Positions 1-9,973 of a stretch of 64,000 bases of DNA are shown in pieces. Below the pieces are notes generated by a model. It saw nothing but the letters and a program-made list of their open reading frames with translations, did not search any database and had not been told where the DNA came from. The DNA comes from Agrypnia vestita (lineage: Eukaryota > Arthropoda > Insecta > Trichoptera > Phryganeidae), in NCBI GenBank assembly GCA_016648135.1, contig JADDOH010002330.1, positions 62,001 through 126,000 on the forward strand. Direction: 5' to 3'. A program made the translations under genes and the position numbers. Every line of letters begins with the position of its first letter. Position 1 is the first letter of the stretch.

Positions 1-459
1 ATCTATCCTGAATCCTGCCTTTCATTTTGACTCTTGCTTCGAACGATCGAGTTTACTCTTCAGTTTAAGGTTAACTAAAATTCTTTTTTTTTTAAAAATT
101 TAGTATTGAATACAATTTAATATTGAATACTACAATTTTTATTATATATATTTTTTCTAGTCTATTAAAACAATAAAATACATAACTTATATAATTGTGT
201 TATACATAGTACCTCTCCATTTAAGAGCATTGCTCTTGTGCTCGTACGAGGCACTTTGCATCGTTACATACAATTATTTTACATTATATTATATATATGG
301 GATGAAGTAGTGGAGTGAAATGTTTTTGATTTTGAGGGTAATGGTGTCTGTAGGTCGACCACAATCAAAAGACCATTCCCTAGCTTTGTCCGGTAAGAAG
401 GAAGCGGGGGAAAGTTGCCTGGCAAGCCTCAATATGATATTCCAAATAAATATATATTT
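1..459. other. AT-rich non-coding sequence
   Basis: No gene is supported here. At about 211-265 the string starting CTCTCCATTTAAGAG and containing CGTACGAGGCA resembles a decayed half of foldback family F, which is complete at 32570 and 58380. The rest is AT-rich with no recognisable feature. Confidence 0.5.
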
Positions 460-460
460 A

Positions 461-1015
461 CTCCCTTTATATTAACTCGTGGCGTCTGCTTGCTTGCTTG
501 CGGGCTTGCCGTCAAAAAAAAACTCTGGATCGATTTTTGACCCTTTTCCCGTGATCCAATCGAGCTGAAACTTGGCAAGTAGACTCGTGGCGACGATCAA
601 GAAGATCTATCAAATTTTCGTTTAAAAAAATTAATAATTATAGTATAATTTCGGATTTTTCGAAATTTTGTTGGTTTTTTCAAATTGGAATCATTAGAAA
701 AGTTTGATTAGCAACGGCGGCCCGATAACGTCGCGGAATATTTTCTAAATTTGAATTACTCCGTTGGTATACATGATAGGTACTTACTACGAATGTCGAA
801 AATGTAAATTGACTGACAAATGTTTTTAGAATTTAATCTTCAAAGCATGAAGTGTCTTATCAAAGCTCAAAACATGTGACATTTTAGAAATATATTAAAT
901 TACTGTAAGTTTAGTGTTATGTTATATGTTTTAATTCGTCTTTAATTCTTGTTATATTTTACAAAGGGAGTATAATAAAAACTTGGTTTTTATAGGTTAC
1001 TTTTTTTTTAGTTTA
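461..1015 (+). repeat. Interspersed family E (ACTCCCTTT-ended), near full-length copy
   Basis: The copy opens with ACTCCCTTT and its far side carries AAAGGGAGT followed by an ACTTGGTTTTTAT tail. The conserved interior reads ...CCCGTGATCCAATCGAGCTG... then ...GATAACGTCGCGGAATATT.... Other copies or fragments lie near 3395, 16394, 30645, 33070 and 58995, in both orientations. There is no coding potential. I infer a MITE-like or otherwise non-autonomous element of unknown superfamily; no clear target-site duplication was found. Confidence 0.7.
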
Positions 1016-1689
1016 GAAAAGGTTAGTAAAATTTATTTTGTGTTCATTTTTTGCATCGTAACAACACACATATTTTTTGCGCACATTCTTTTGAATGCGG
1101 TCTAGCTATAGTTATGTTTATTGAGATGTTTTCTTAATTTGTTTTTCAATAGTTTTGTATTTTGTATATAGATGTGCAAAGCGTTATTTGGCGCTCTTGT
1201 GTAGGTATTAGAGAGCTATGTATCCCAGACAACACGAATATAAGATGTCAAACTTCCCAGTCAGCCCGACTACAGAGCTGAGTGCGACCCTGGCCAGGAA
1301 ATCCTGGAATAAACGTGTTATGTATTTATTTTGCGAAGGGTAAAATATGATTTGATTGAAACAAATTCATCCGAGCCGGATTGTAGTCGGCGAGCATGTT
1401 TAATATTAAACGCAGCGGCTTTTGGCTGTTTTATTTACGATTAATTCGGCTTTCGGAAAGAATTTCGGTCTGCGGCGGGACTACGTGCGGGGAGGGGGAG
1501 GGTGGGTGGAAGCGGAGAGTATTAAGACAAAGCCCCTTAATGTATGTAGGTACTCCTGTGATCTGCGATTATGCTGAATACCAAACTACAGATCGGTTTA
1601 TCGGGCCGGGCGACCCATCGAGGTGGTCCGGCTTCAGTAAATGTAATAAATGGTTACCATATTACTATATTCCAGAACACATTTTCATT
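1016..1689. other. Unassigned non-coding sequence
   Basis: Moderately GC-rich between about 1360 and 1640 but without splice signals, repeats or a recognisable protein in any frame. The frames that stay open here do not resemble a protein family. Confidence 0.4.
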
Positions 1690-2080
1690 GTGAAGTTGCA
1701 TTTTTTTCAGAACAAAGTTCTGTAAAATTTAAAACCGAATTGATTAATCAATTAGAAAGACACGGAAAAATCAAATCCAAGAAAAAATATTTGGCTGCTA
1801 CCGGATTCGAACCACGGATCTCCTCCTATCCGGGGCGGGTAAGTTACACAAAGTAATTTGTTTCTACCGTACCAGAAAAAGAAGATTGCTCTAAAAATGG
1901 ATAATATATGTTAATCAATTAATACGTTAAACTTACAGACAAGGTCGATATATTCACGGAAATATAATATAACGCGCCTGCCCCGGATAGGACGAGATCC
2001 GTAGTCAAATATTTTTTCGTGGATTTGATATTTCTGTACGTCTTTCTAATTGATTAATTAATTTGGTTACTACATTACAT
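1690..2080. mobile_element. Foldback family A (MITE-like), complete copy
   Basis: The two ends are inverted copies: TTGATTAATCAATTAGAAAG on the left pairs with CTTTCTAATTGATTAATTAA on the right, and an inner arm with GGATCTCCTCCTATCC pairs with GGATAGGACGAGATCC. The centre carries a short TACCGTACCAGAAAAA block. Related copies lie at 4672-4880, 5016-5335 and 60120-60238. It is non-coding. Part of the arm (GGATTCGAACC) resembles a tRNA B box on the minus strand. Confidence 0.65.
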
Positions 2081-2111
2081 TAAAATATATAATTTATTAT
2101 TACAATTAGTG

Positions 2112-2280
2112 TATATTATAGATATCTCACAGAGACGAAACTGTATTAATTATGGGAAAGTAGGTATAGAAGTCATTTGGGTGTAACAGGACTTATGACC
2201 TGTCTTTTGGTTGGCTTAAGTGATCACTTTACACAATTGTAACATTCGCCATTTCCACCCATGATAGAATATACCATGCT
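2112..2280 (+). repeat. Interspersed repeat B
   Basis: The order is TATTATAGATRTCTCACAGAGACGAA, then GGGAAAGTAGGTAT, then GGCTTAAGTGATCACTTTAC. At least six other copies are present (11490, 18123, 47635, 61955, 62615, 63818), in both orientations. The first block holds a small palindrome, GTCTC..GAGAC. No coding capacity; class unknown. Confidence 0.65.
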
Positions 2281-2728
2281 TATTCATTTTTGGAAGTTGT
2301 ATATATGTTCAAATTGCGTGAAGCTTTCATATATGAGTTGTAAGCGCCTTTTCCATGCGGCCTGTACAAAGCCATTTTCATTCCCCTAAATCCCCACAGA
2401 TGTCGCTAATGAGAAAATCTACAATTGATTTTTACGGAATTTTTGGGAGCAATATACTTTTATTATGTGTAATGAAATTCATCCGAATACTTGCATTACA
2501 CTAGGATACGCCAGGAAATATTATTTCCAATTTTTGTTAAATTCCTTTTTGACCAGTATTTACAATTCAGAATATTTTTATTACAGTTTAAAGGTGTTTA
2601 TTTGTACAGTAGATACATATGGTAATCGCAAAATCGTTATTAATTATTACTAGTTAATTAAATAATTATCATAAAGTAAATGACAATATTCAAATCTCCA
2701 AAAATTAACATACTTGAGAGCACAATGA
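2281..2728. other. AT-rich non-coding sequence
   Basis: Nothing recognisable. A 62-codon open frame is present but has no similarity that I can see to a protein family and no splice context. Confidence 0.4.
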
Positions 2729-2890
2729 ATAGCTTATTGGTTTAGTGGTAAAGACACTCGTTTAGTGATCTTTAGTGGTTGAAGGTTCGGGCCACTATTC
2801 AGGAGAACACGAATTTAGTCCGATCTTCAAAGCACAGGCATTTAGCTTAGTTAAAATACTGCTGTGACAGGTATTCCGAAATAATGTTAA
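2729..2890 (+). mobile_element. tRNA-derived SINE (family S1), diverged copy
   Basis: The head reads AGCTTATTGGTTTAGTGGTA (A-box-like) and, about 45 bases later, AGGTTCGGGCC (B-box-like). It is followed by a body shared with the copies at 6270 and 8388 (GCACAGGCATTTAGCTTAGT and GTGACAGGTATTCCG). The same head-body order in three places supports a SINE transcribed by RNA polymerase III. This copy is degraded and lacks a clear poly-A tail. Confidence 0.6.
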
Positions 2891-3394
2891 CTTACAGCTA
2901 ATGTATGTTTCATTTAAGGTTTCCTTGGGCCCTTGTGCTGAACTGGTGTCTTTTAGGGATTATTTCGCGTGGATGGTTTGTTTGAGGAGAACTGGGCCGA
3001 TCTTTCGGCACGGTAACACGTGTTATAGTCAAGACATTGCCTAAAAGTTACGATATAACCGTAAATTGGTAAGAGATGTAACCCTGTTCCTAAACTATGT
3101 GGGGATCTGCGATACAAAACATACATCTCAGGTTTAGATGAGTAGTGATACATCGTCATTTTTGAAGTGACCCGAATATTAAATCATGCAGGTATATAAT
3201 ATTTCTACATATTAAATTGTATCTAAACGTATTTTTAAATTATTTGTACAGCTTGTTTTTTTTTAAAAATTATACGATTATTTTTCTTTTAAGCTGGCAA
3301 TGGAAAAATTACGTATTACTCGATGCATTTTAAGCGCGATTATAAAATAATCATCATTTTAGAGCTAAACTCTCTAAAAATCAATAGACTAGTT
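2891..3394. other. Unassigned non-coding sequence
   Basis: Mixed-composition sequence with no gene or repeat that I could match elsewhere in the window. Confidence 0.4.
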
Positions 3395-3665
3395 AGTGTC
3401 TTAAAAACTAACCCTAAAAATCAAGTTTTTACTATACTCCCTTTCTCATTTACTAGTGGAAACAGGTTTGGCGCTTAACCTACGCAATGGGCTTGAGTCG
3501 GACGACGCTACAAAAGGGAGTAATAAAAAATTTCGAAAAATCCAAAATTATACTATAATTATTAATTTTTTTTAACGAAAATTTGTTAGATCATTTTTAT
3601 CGTCGCCACGAGTCTGCCTGCAAAGTTTCAGCTCGATTGGATCACGGGAAAAGGGTTAAAAATCG
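3395..3665 (-). repeat. Family E, rearranged copy (minus)
   Basis: Reads as the reverse complement of the family: AACCCTAAAAATCAAG, then ATACTCCCTTTCTCATTT, then the core GATTGGATCACGGGAAAAGG. A second AAAGGGAGT lies inside, so the copy is internally deleted or is a join of two fragments. It ends at an A-rich tract. Confidence 0.6.
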
Positions 3666-3667
3666 AT

Positions 3668-3842
3668 CCAAAAAAAAGGATAAAAAAAAAAAAAAAAAAA
3701 AAAAAAAAATAATAAAAAAATAAAAAAAAAAATAATAAAAAAAAAAATAATAAAAATAAAAATATATATATAAAAGAAAGGAGATAAAAGAAAGGAAAGA
3801 AAAAAAAAATAAAAAAAAAATAAAAAAGTAATAAGATCAACA
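3668..3842. repeat. A-rich low-complexity tract
   Basis: Runs of A interrupted by T and later G (AAATAAAAAT, GGAAAGAAAA). The apparent Phe/Leu-rich frame on the minus strand is only this tract read as poly-T and is not a gene. Confidence 0.9.
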
Positions 3843-4009
3843 CACGAGTCACAGGCAAATTAAGACGTGACTAATAAAGTTTGATTATGTAAATTATATT
3901 TTCATAGGGCTACGCCTCTCACGTTTCCCATATTTTTTTAAATAGGCGATTGAAGAAAATCGATCTGAGTTCATCACAATATCCATAATCTTAAGATAAT
4001 GCTTATAAC

Positions 4010-4600
4010 TTATAGTAAAATGAACGTTAACCATATCCCTTTCGTTACGGCCGTGGATCTCCGAAATCGAAACAATTCCGCGCCCCGTACCGGCAATTCA
4101 ATCAACTCGCAAACGAGTACTTCCCGCCCCCAGCCAAAGTCTTTAGCGAGAAACGGCTCCCTTAAGCCCGCATAAAAAGTTATTAAAGCCCTTTCAAAAT
4201 TAGGAAGTAATTGACAAAAGAAATTCCCACATCCAATTCGGCAGCGAGCTCCGCAAAAATGCAAATGTGACGCTTCTGCAATTGTAATTGATAAGTCCTA
4301 ATTGCGCGCAATCCCGGATAATCGGATCTGGATCCGGAAGATGACGAGGAGATATTCGGGATGTTGCGAGACGGGGTTGTATCCGGGATTAGGGTTTGAC
4401 GATCCTTATCCCCGCTGGGCCCGCACCGCTAATGATGATGGAGATAAGGAGGATCCTCGCCTCGAGATATTCATTAGTTTGAGGAGCGCTGCGAGGCTCA
4501 CTTTTGACTGCGTCTGCTCTAATAGTGGTTTTGTATTAATGTTTCAAACTATGTTCTCGCGTAAGCGGTAAATCTCTCGCAAGTAACGCTAAGTACTCCT
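4010..4600. other. GC-elevated single-copy block; possible conserved non-coding element
   Basis: This block is richer in GC than its surroundings and matches no other part of the window. It contains several homeodomain-like TAATTG/CAATTA cores close together (around 4275-4305) and GGATCTGGATCCGG-type strings. No exon with splice sites was found on either strand. A regulatory element or the edge of a non-coding exon is possible but unproven. Confidence 0.3.
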
Positions 4601-4671
4601 TCTTCTTTGACAATATTTTTAAATGAAAAATTTGATAAAATATGCAACTTCACAATAAGAATATAATATGT

Positions 4672-4880
4672 GTTGTATCAAATATGTCCTAAAATAAAAA
4701 TGAATTAAAATAATTAATTCTGGCGTCCCCTAGCGGAAGTAACACGAAGTAATTTGTGCCTACCGTACCAGAAAAAAAGAATTGCTCTAAAAATGGATAA
4801 TATATGTAAGTTAATCAATTAATAAATAAGACTTAATAAGACAATTAATAAGTAAGCGTATGACTAAGTAAGTAGGAGTA
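4672..4880. repeat. Foldback family A, partial copy
   Basis: Carries GTATCAAATATGTCC, CCCCTAGCGGAAGTAAC, TACCGTACCAGAAAAA and TTAATCAATTAATAA, in the same order as in the copy that starts again at 5016. The two partial copies are direct repeats separated by a LINE end. Confidence 0.6.
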
Positions 4881-4884
4881 AGCC

Positions 4885-5017
4885 TAAGAGATTAGAAATG
4901 ATGAAATTAGGCGCAGAACTAGAGTAGCATGGATCGTGTAGGATGGATAGGGAAGGAAGAGGCCTATCTATATCTAGCAGTGGAGAGACGAAGGCTGATG
5001 AAGAAGAAGAAGAAGTT
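4885..5017 (+). mobile_element. 3' end of an RTE-type LINE
   Basis: The segment ...GAAGAGGCCTATCTATAT...GCAGTGGAGAGACGAAGGCTGATGAAGAAG ends in (GAA)n. A '-EEAY....W...' C-terminus followed directly by a simple-repeat tail is characteristic of RTE-clade elements in insects. Only about 40 codons survive, so it is a dead 5'-truncated insertion between the two family A fragments. Confidence 0.45.
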
Positions 5018-5335
5018 GTATCAAATGTGTCCAAAAATAAAAAATGAATTAATGGTTAACTCTGGCATCCCCTAGCGGCGGCTACACAAAGTGATTTATG
5101 CCTACCGTACCAGAAAAACTGGATTGCTCTAAAAATAAATAATATATATTAATCAATTAATAAATTAGACTTATAGATAAGGTCGATATATTCATTGAAA
5201 TGTACAAGGCCGCTAAGCGTAATTGTATAACGCGCGTGCCCCGGACAGGAGGAGATCCGTGGTTCGTCCAAATATTTTTTCGTTGATTTGATTTTTCTGT
5301 ATGTCTTTCTAATTGATAAAAAAAATTCAACTTCA
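5016..5335. mobile_element. Foldback family A, second copy
   Basis: Shows the family order: CCCCTAGCGGCGGCTACAC, TACCGTACCAGAAAAACTGG, a central spacer, GCCCCGGACAGGAGGAGATC and CTTTCTAATTGAT. Its right arm pairs with sequence in the copy at 1690. Confidence 0.6.
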
Positions 5336-5807
5336 CAATAAGAGTGTGTTTTTGAATATGGTCGATTTCCGATTTTAATTTTTTCTTTTAATATCGAAAG
5401 TATAAGTTGTACATTTTTACATCCTGACTCTCAAGGTACAAAAGTTTTGTTGCTGCGCTCTGAAAATCATTCTAAAGTACCGTACAACTTTTTAATCTTT
5501 TTCTTCAACCCATCTGTGTCCACTTTGCAAGCCTTATTTTTTTTGCCTTTCGCAACTCTTGTGTCTTGCCTCATATCATCCATCTTGCCTGATATTATCT
5601 GGTCATCGCGTGTTAGCACCAGTTAAATACGACTTTATTTATAACATACGTAACATGATGTTTAACCTTCTAAATGATTCCTGTAATTTATTTTAATTGT
5701 GGCAGAATTGTGTTTTGAAATGGCTACTTCTCAATAAAATTGTGTTTTCTTTAAAAAATGGTGGAATACAAATGAAACATTTGAAATGAATTAGTACTGT
5801 TTTTAAT
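5336..5807. other. AT-rich non-coding sequence
   Basis: No feature recognised. Confidence 0.4.
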
Positions 5808-6215
5808 TTGATATTTTTTATTGCACCTATGCTGTGTTTTCTTTACGTGATGTGCCTTCGTTACTGGGCCAAATAAAATTCAATAATAATAGACTCAGAA
5901 ATAATGAAGTGTTGTTCCTTAGCCATCATAGAACCAATTATGGATTCCATGCTCCCATGTCACGGTTATGTCGTCTTATAAATTCAAGACAGGATCTGGA
6001 CTTCTTTGGTGTAAGTCTGTCCAGATTCAAACAATCTCTGATTAGATAGTTCAGACCTTGTCTCCATCTTGTTAGTACTTTTCATTTGTCCTTGCTTTTC
6101 TTTTAAATTGCTATAACTTTTATTCTCTTGTATTTTAGTTGTTCATGTTATGTAATATATTTTATTGGACTATGTCCGTTAATTTCAATAAATAAATAAA
6201 ATTGCAGTGAACGCT
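5808..6215 (+). mobile_element. Non-LTR retrotransposon 3' end (C-terminal ORF2 plus 3' UTR)
   Basis: About 75 codons up to the stop near 6049 contain RTNYGFHAPMSRLCRLIN and DLDFFGVSLSRFKQSL. This is the C-terminal tail typical of insect Jockey/CR1-group ORF2 proteins, downstream of the reverse transcriptase. A UTR of about 150 bases follows and ends in AATAAATAAATAAA. The copy is heavily 5'-truncated and cannot mobilise itself. The LINE at 18246 has a related C-terminus. Confidence 0.75.
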
Positions 6216-6269
6216 GTGAAATAATTTAGTCTATTAATTTCCTTCTATCTGACAGACTAAGGATGTTTT

Positions 6270-6640
6270 TTTTAATAGAGTTGCGATCACGGAATTCGTG
6301 TCACATCGATATTCTTACTATTTGTATTATATATTCCCTTCTACTCCCGAACCACATTCCCCTCCACCCTCACCACTCGCTATTAAAGTAAGTTAAAGTT
6401 AATTTTTGTATTCAGTGGAAAATTTGTAATTGGCATAATTGTAAAAACCATTATTTCATATTTTTAGGATTGTTGTTTTGCTGTTAATTTTCCCTAAAAC
6501 AAAATAAATAAATAAATTTGCAAACTAAGCTAAATGCGTGTGCTATGAAAACAGGATTAACTTGCTGGTCTGGAGTGAGGTTCGAACTTGCGACCTTTGG
6601 ATCACAAGGCGAGTCCTAACCAGAAGACCAACAAGCTATG
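6270..6640 (-). mobile_element. tRNA-derived SINE S1 split by a LINE 3' fragment
   Basis: On the minus strand the head has B box GTTCGAACC and an A-box-like TGGTCTTCTGGTTAGGA; the tail (GTGACACGAATTCCGTGATC then poly-A) lies at 6275-6320. The copy at 8388 is continuous through CTTACTATTTTCAAACTAAGC. Here about 185 bases interrupt that point. Confidence 0.7.
6332..6518 (+). mobile_element. LINE 3' UTR fragment inserted in the SINE
   Basis: The segment ends AACAAAATAAATAAATAAA, a LINE-style tail. Its body recurs in reverse at 10958-11115. It interrupts the SINE with a short possible target duplication (ATTTG). Confidence 0.55.
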
Positions 6641-7229
6641 TAAGTTTGTTATTTCATAAGCATGCAGTAATTAATTTAAGAAATGGGTAGATTTAATACA
6701 ATATTGACAAATCTTAAAAATGTACGCCGAATTCTCTCTGTGATCCTTGACTATCTGGACTGCCTGACTGACTTGACATTCTCAAGTTAGCTTCTCACCA
6801 TATGTTATATCAAAATCGTGTTTAAAAAAATTAAATCGTTGAAATCAAAGTAGATTTTAAAAACACAAGTTAAGGCAATTCGACCGCCCGAATGTTCTGG
6901 AGAAATAATTTAAACACTCGCAGTAATTAGAGCAAATGGCTTTTAAAATGAATGAATTTAAAAACGCTAAAACACAGTTAAACCTTTGCATTGTTTGTTT
7001 CTTGTCGGAAATACGTAATTAAAACTCTTGAACCTTCAGAGTTGCAGCGACTCTCCTGACGATAATTAAGCCGCGTGTAATACCTGAACTCGCCCGTAGA
7101 ACCTCCCGGGAGAGCCTGCCCGGCGGAACCTTCGAGAGGCTCCTCAACTGCGTTGTTGGCAGACAAGGATACTTATCGAGATGCAAACTGTCTTGAAAAA
7201 AAAACTATCCTCATTGTCTTTGCATAGCA
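6641..7229. other. Unassigned sequence with a GC-rich patch
   Basis: Mostly AT-rich. At about 7075-7150 a GC-rich patch (CCTCCCGGGAGAGCCTGCCC) stands out, including a CCTCCCGGGAG palindrome. No splice sites or protein similarity were seen. Confidence 0.35.
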
Positions 7230-7725
7230 CAGGTGTAGCGAACCTTTTTGGGTCCGCGTGCCAAAAATCCTCAAATATTATTTCTCGATTGTGTGGTGTG
7301 CCCAAGCAGTAAATTTTTATAACAAAATAGAAAAAGTGAATTTTATTTACAAGCTTAAAAATTACAATATAGTTTCTTAAAAATAAAGTCGTAATCAATA
7401 AACATACATATTTGTTATTTATCAATGAGATTTTTTCTGTTGTACATTCGATGACAAATTATTAATATCTGGTTCATATTTCGTAACTTTTAGTAATACA
7501 CACGACCAGCTGGATTCATCAGTCATTCTTTTTCTTGAATTATATTTTATGAAATTCACTTCTGAAAATAATGACTCCCAAGCAATGTAGAAGAGAAAAT
7601 TGATAATATTTCTCTCGCTATTTTCTTTAAATCGCTAACGATTTCTGGAAATCCAATTCAATGTTTTATTATTTCTTCTTCTGCATATTTATTAATTATG
7701 TTCGCCGATCGATCGCTTTCTAGTA
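7230..7725 (-). mobile_element. hAT transposon relic, right end lost
   Basis: The left terminus CAGGTGTAGCGAACC matches the complete relative at 13064 and the following 480 bases are collinear with it, but the other terminal repeat is absent. Read on the minus strand, the interior keeps pieces of a hAT C-terminal dimerisation region (WESLFSEVNFIKYNSRKRMT). It is non-functional. Confidence 0.75.
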
Positions 7726-8058
7726 AAAAAATTCATTGTAGTAACACATTTTTCAGGTAATACTTCTTGTAGGTGATTGTATTAGATACAATTTTGTAGT
7801 ACTACAATTAGTTCACTTCATTAGTACCTACTACAATTTTGTAGTAGTTTATTGAAGTAGATAAATTTGTAATGTTTCGGTACCTACTACAAATGCAGTG
7901 CACACTTTGTAGTCTTCAAACTAGCGAACGTGTGTATATTGTAGTCTTAATTTCGAAATGTATTTTTTCTCATCACTACTGTACACGTAATATAAAACTT
8001 TTTAGAGCACAAAAGTAAACCTAAAAATGCCAATTCGAAGACCTCAAAAGCCCTCGTA
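7726..8058. repeat. Short ACTACAA-type repeats
   Basis: Several copies of GTACCTACTACAA and TTTGTAGTA occur in direct and inverted orientation within about 200 bases. Origin unknown; possibly a decayed MITE. Confidence 0.35.
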
Positions 8059-8230
8059 GCGGCCCGTAGCCCAGTGGGCATGACGCTGGCTTCATGCACC
8101 GAGGGTTCCGGGTTCGATTCCCGGTGAGGTCATTATTTGTCTGATGATGCTAGTGGAGTATCTTCGAAGAAGGATTGCAGGGACTTGAAAAGGAGTGTTC
8201 GTTGTACGTGAGGGGCTGTGAAGAAGAATT
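8059..8230 (+). mobile_element. tRNA-derived SINE (family S2)
   Basis: The head contains an A-box-like TAGCCCAGTGGGCATGA and a perfect T-arm CCGGGTTCGATTCCCGG. However, the 5' end cannot pair with the 3' end as an acceptor stem and no CCA-adjacent discriminator is evident. I therefore call a tRNA-derived SINE head rather than a functional tRNA gene. About 100 bases of unrelated body follow. Only one copy was recognised. Confidence 0.55.
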
Positions 8231-8387
8231 TATATATCAGATTCTTCCGAATTATTAACATTTACACTTGAATACGTCTGAAAATTATTTCGATTCTGTA
8301 GCTATTTGTGACCAGTTTGAGAATATTTTAAGTTTGTTCAAATTTTTCGAGAGTATAATACTGGATTTTATCCCCAGGGGGACATCA

Positions 8388-8575
8388 TTTTTTTTTAAAT
8401 AGAGATGCGAACACGGAATACGTGTCACATCAATATTCTTACTATTTTCAAACTAAGCTAAACGCTTGTGCTATGAAAATAGGACGTACTTGCTGGTCTG
8501 GAGTGAGGTTCGAACCCGTGACCTTTGGATCACGAGGCTAGAATCCTGACCACAAGTCCAACAAGCTACTCAAGA
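8388..8575 (-). mobile_element. tRNA-derived SINE S1, complete copy
   Basis: The best copy of the family. On the minus strand it reads AGCTTGTTGGACTTGTGGTC (A-box region), GGGTTCGAACC (B box), a body of about 100 bases, TGTGACACGTATTCCGTG, then a short poly-A. Length is about 190 bases. Related copies: 2729, 6270 and a tail fragment at 31788. Confidence 0.75.
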
Positions 8576-9170
8576 TATATGACAGATGTTATTGACAAAT
8601 TGTCATGCAAACTTAAATATGTCAAATGTTAATTTTGATACCCTTTCCAATGTTGTATTGTACAGTTTAGGGCTTCAGTGTCTAAAATTTCTTTCGGGAC
8701 TAGGAGAGAATCTTTGTTTTCGCGTTTAGGAATTGTATTTTGAGTTGTGTGTTTGTAATACATTTAATAAATCCGATTCAATTCAGCTTCAAAAAGTGCA
8801 ACACGCGCTGTTGGAAAAATGAAATTCCATTTCGCGCTCATCTCAAGCGTCTTTATGCAGGTAAGCGGGTGCTCCCTCAAGCAGAAGCCGCTTTATTGTT
8901 TCAGACCAGTACTTGGCCGCTCTAGTGTAATGTGCTGCCCCCCCACACACGCGCACGGCGGGTGTACACGAATGTGTATGTTCGTACACCGTGTTACTCA
9001 CGCTCAATTATTTTGTTTTGCCCAAATTAAATTCCCTCTCGTGAATGTTTTTATACAGATGTTGTGCGTTCTACACCGCAGATACCCGGACACACACACT
9101 CGCACAAACCTAGCACCCACACACACACGCAAGTGTACATTTTTTTTTTAATAAAATTATTTTAAAAAGC
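8576..9170. other. Unassigned sequence with CA-rich microsatellite
   Basis: From about 8940 to 9140 the sequence is rich in CACACA and TGTA strings. The open frames across 8740-9151 are low-complexity and lack any recognisable domain, so I do not call a gene. Confidence 0.45.
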
Positions 9171-9763
9171 CTAGAATCTACTCATTAATCCTTGTATTCC
9201 AGAAGTTTTGTGTACAACCTGCTGAAGAAATTAAAAAAAATGTACATTTAATCCAAATATTTAAAGAAAAAAAAGATACACAAAATTGTAAAAATATAAG
9301 TTCATTGTTGAATTTAAACACCCCAAAATATAATACTAATGCAGTACAAAACTACTATTTATTTATTAACGTTCTACAGGGCTTTTAAAAACAAATAGGT
9401 AAAGTGCACATTTATAAAATCGATAGTTTAAAGAAAAAATAATAATTACATATAAAAATAATAACGACATAAAGTGGAAGTCAAATATTTAAAATACAAA
9501 TGTGTAAAGATAAATATAATAAAAAGTAAAAAGCAAGTATATAACAAAGCAGAAGCACAAGGAAACATAATATAATAAAAAATCAATAGAAAATAAAAAA
9601 TAATAAACAGTGAAAAGCATTAGCACAAGCTTAGAAAGTCAACTATAATAAAAATGTTACATAACAGTTAGTTATCTTACTCAACCAACAAGCAAAACAA
9701 ATACAAATCGATAATAATATTTCCAAATTTTCGTGATTAACTTTGTGGAAGTTCATTGTAAAT
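9171..9763. other. A-rich non-coding sequence
   Basis: Very A-rich with many AAATAA/AAAATA strings. Nothing else seen. Confidence 0.5.
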
Positions 9764-9829
9764 AACTATGAATAGAACACAACGTTGTTTACTTCACACA
9801 ATGACAGTTTAATTAAGTAAATTAGTTAA

Positions 9830-9861
9830 AACGTTTTCGACGCTTACTGCATCATCTTCAG
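9830..9861 (-). ncRNA. Hammerhead-ribozyme-like motif (PLE terminus)
   Basis: On the minus strand: CTGAAGA, spacer T, stem GATGC/GCGTC with loop AGTAA, GAA, then palindrome AACGTT. It is the mirror of the motif at 9876. The two differ at stem positions but both remain paired (GATGC/GCGTC here, GGTGC/GCATC there). Confidence 0.45.
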
Positions 9862-9875
9862 TAATATGTATATTA

Positions 9876-9907
9876 CTGAAGATGGTGCAGTAAGCATCGA
9901 AAACGTT
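9876..9907 (+). ncRNA. Hammerhead-ribozyme-like motif (PLE terminus)
   Basis: CTGAAGA, spacer T, stem II GGTGC/GCATC with loop AGTAA, GAA, stem III palindrome AACGTT, non-G base T. The flanks ATTA and TAAT can form a 4-bp stem I. The order matches a minimal hammerhead. The single base between the CUGANGA box and stem II departs from the textbook core. Confidence 0.45.
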
Positions 9908-9973
9908 TTAATTAATTTATTTAATTAAAGTGTCATTGTGTGAAGTAAACAACGTAGTGTTCTATTCATAGTT

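Larger units (their letters stand above)
9764..9973. mobile_element. Penelope-like element termini in inverted arrangement
   Basis: A near-perfect palindrome with arms of about 100 bases: AACTATGAATAGAACACAAC on the left, its reverse complement on the right. Each arm carries CTGAAGATGRTGCAGTAAGC followed by GAAAACGTT. PLEs are known for terminal repeats that end up inverted relative to each other, and related foldbacks lie at 11141, 26745 and 56765. No coding part remains. Confidence 0.6.

Noticed and set aside
3628..3858. Phe-rich open frame on the minus strand
   Set aside because: It is the poly-A tract read as poly-T; low complexity only.
8059..8131. Functional tRNA gene
   Set aside because: The T-arm and A box are good, but the acceptor stem does not pair and a SINE-like body follows.
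8740..9151. Open frames over the CA-rich region
   Set aside because: Low-complexity His/Thr/Cys-rich peptides created by a CACA microsatellite.
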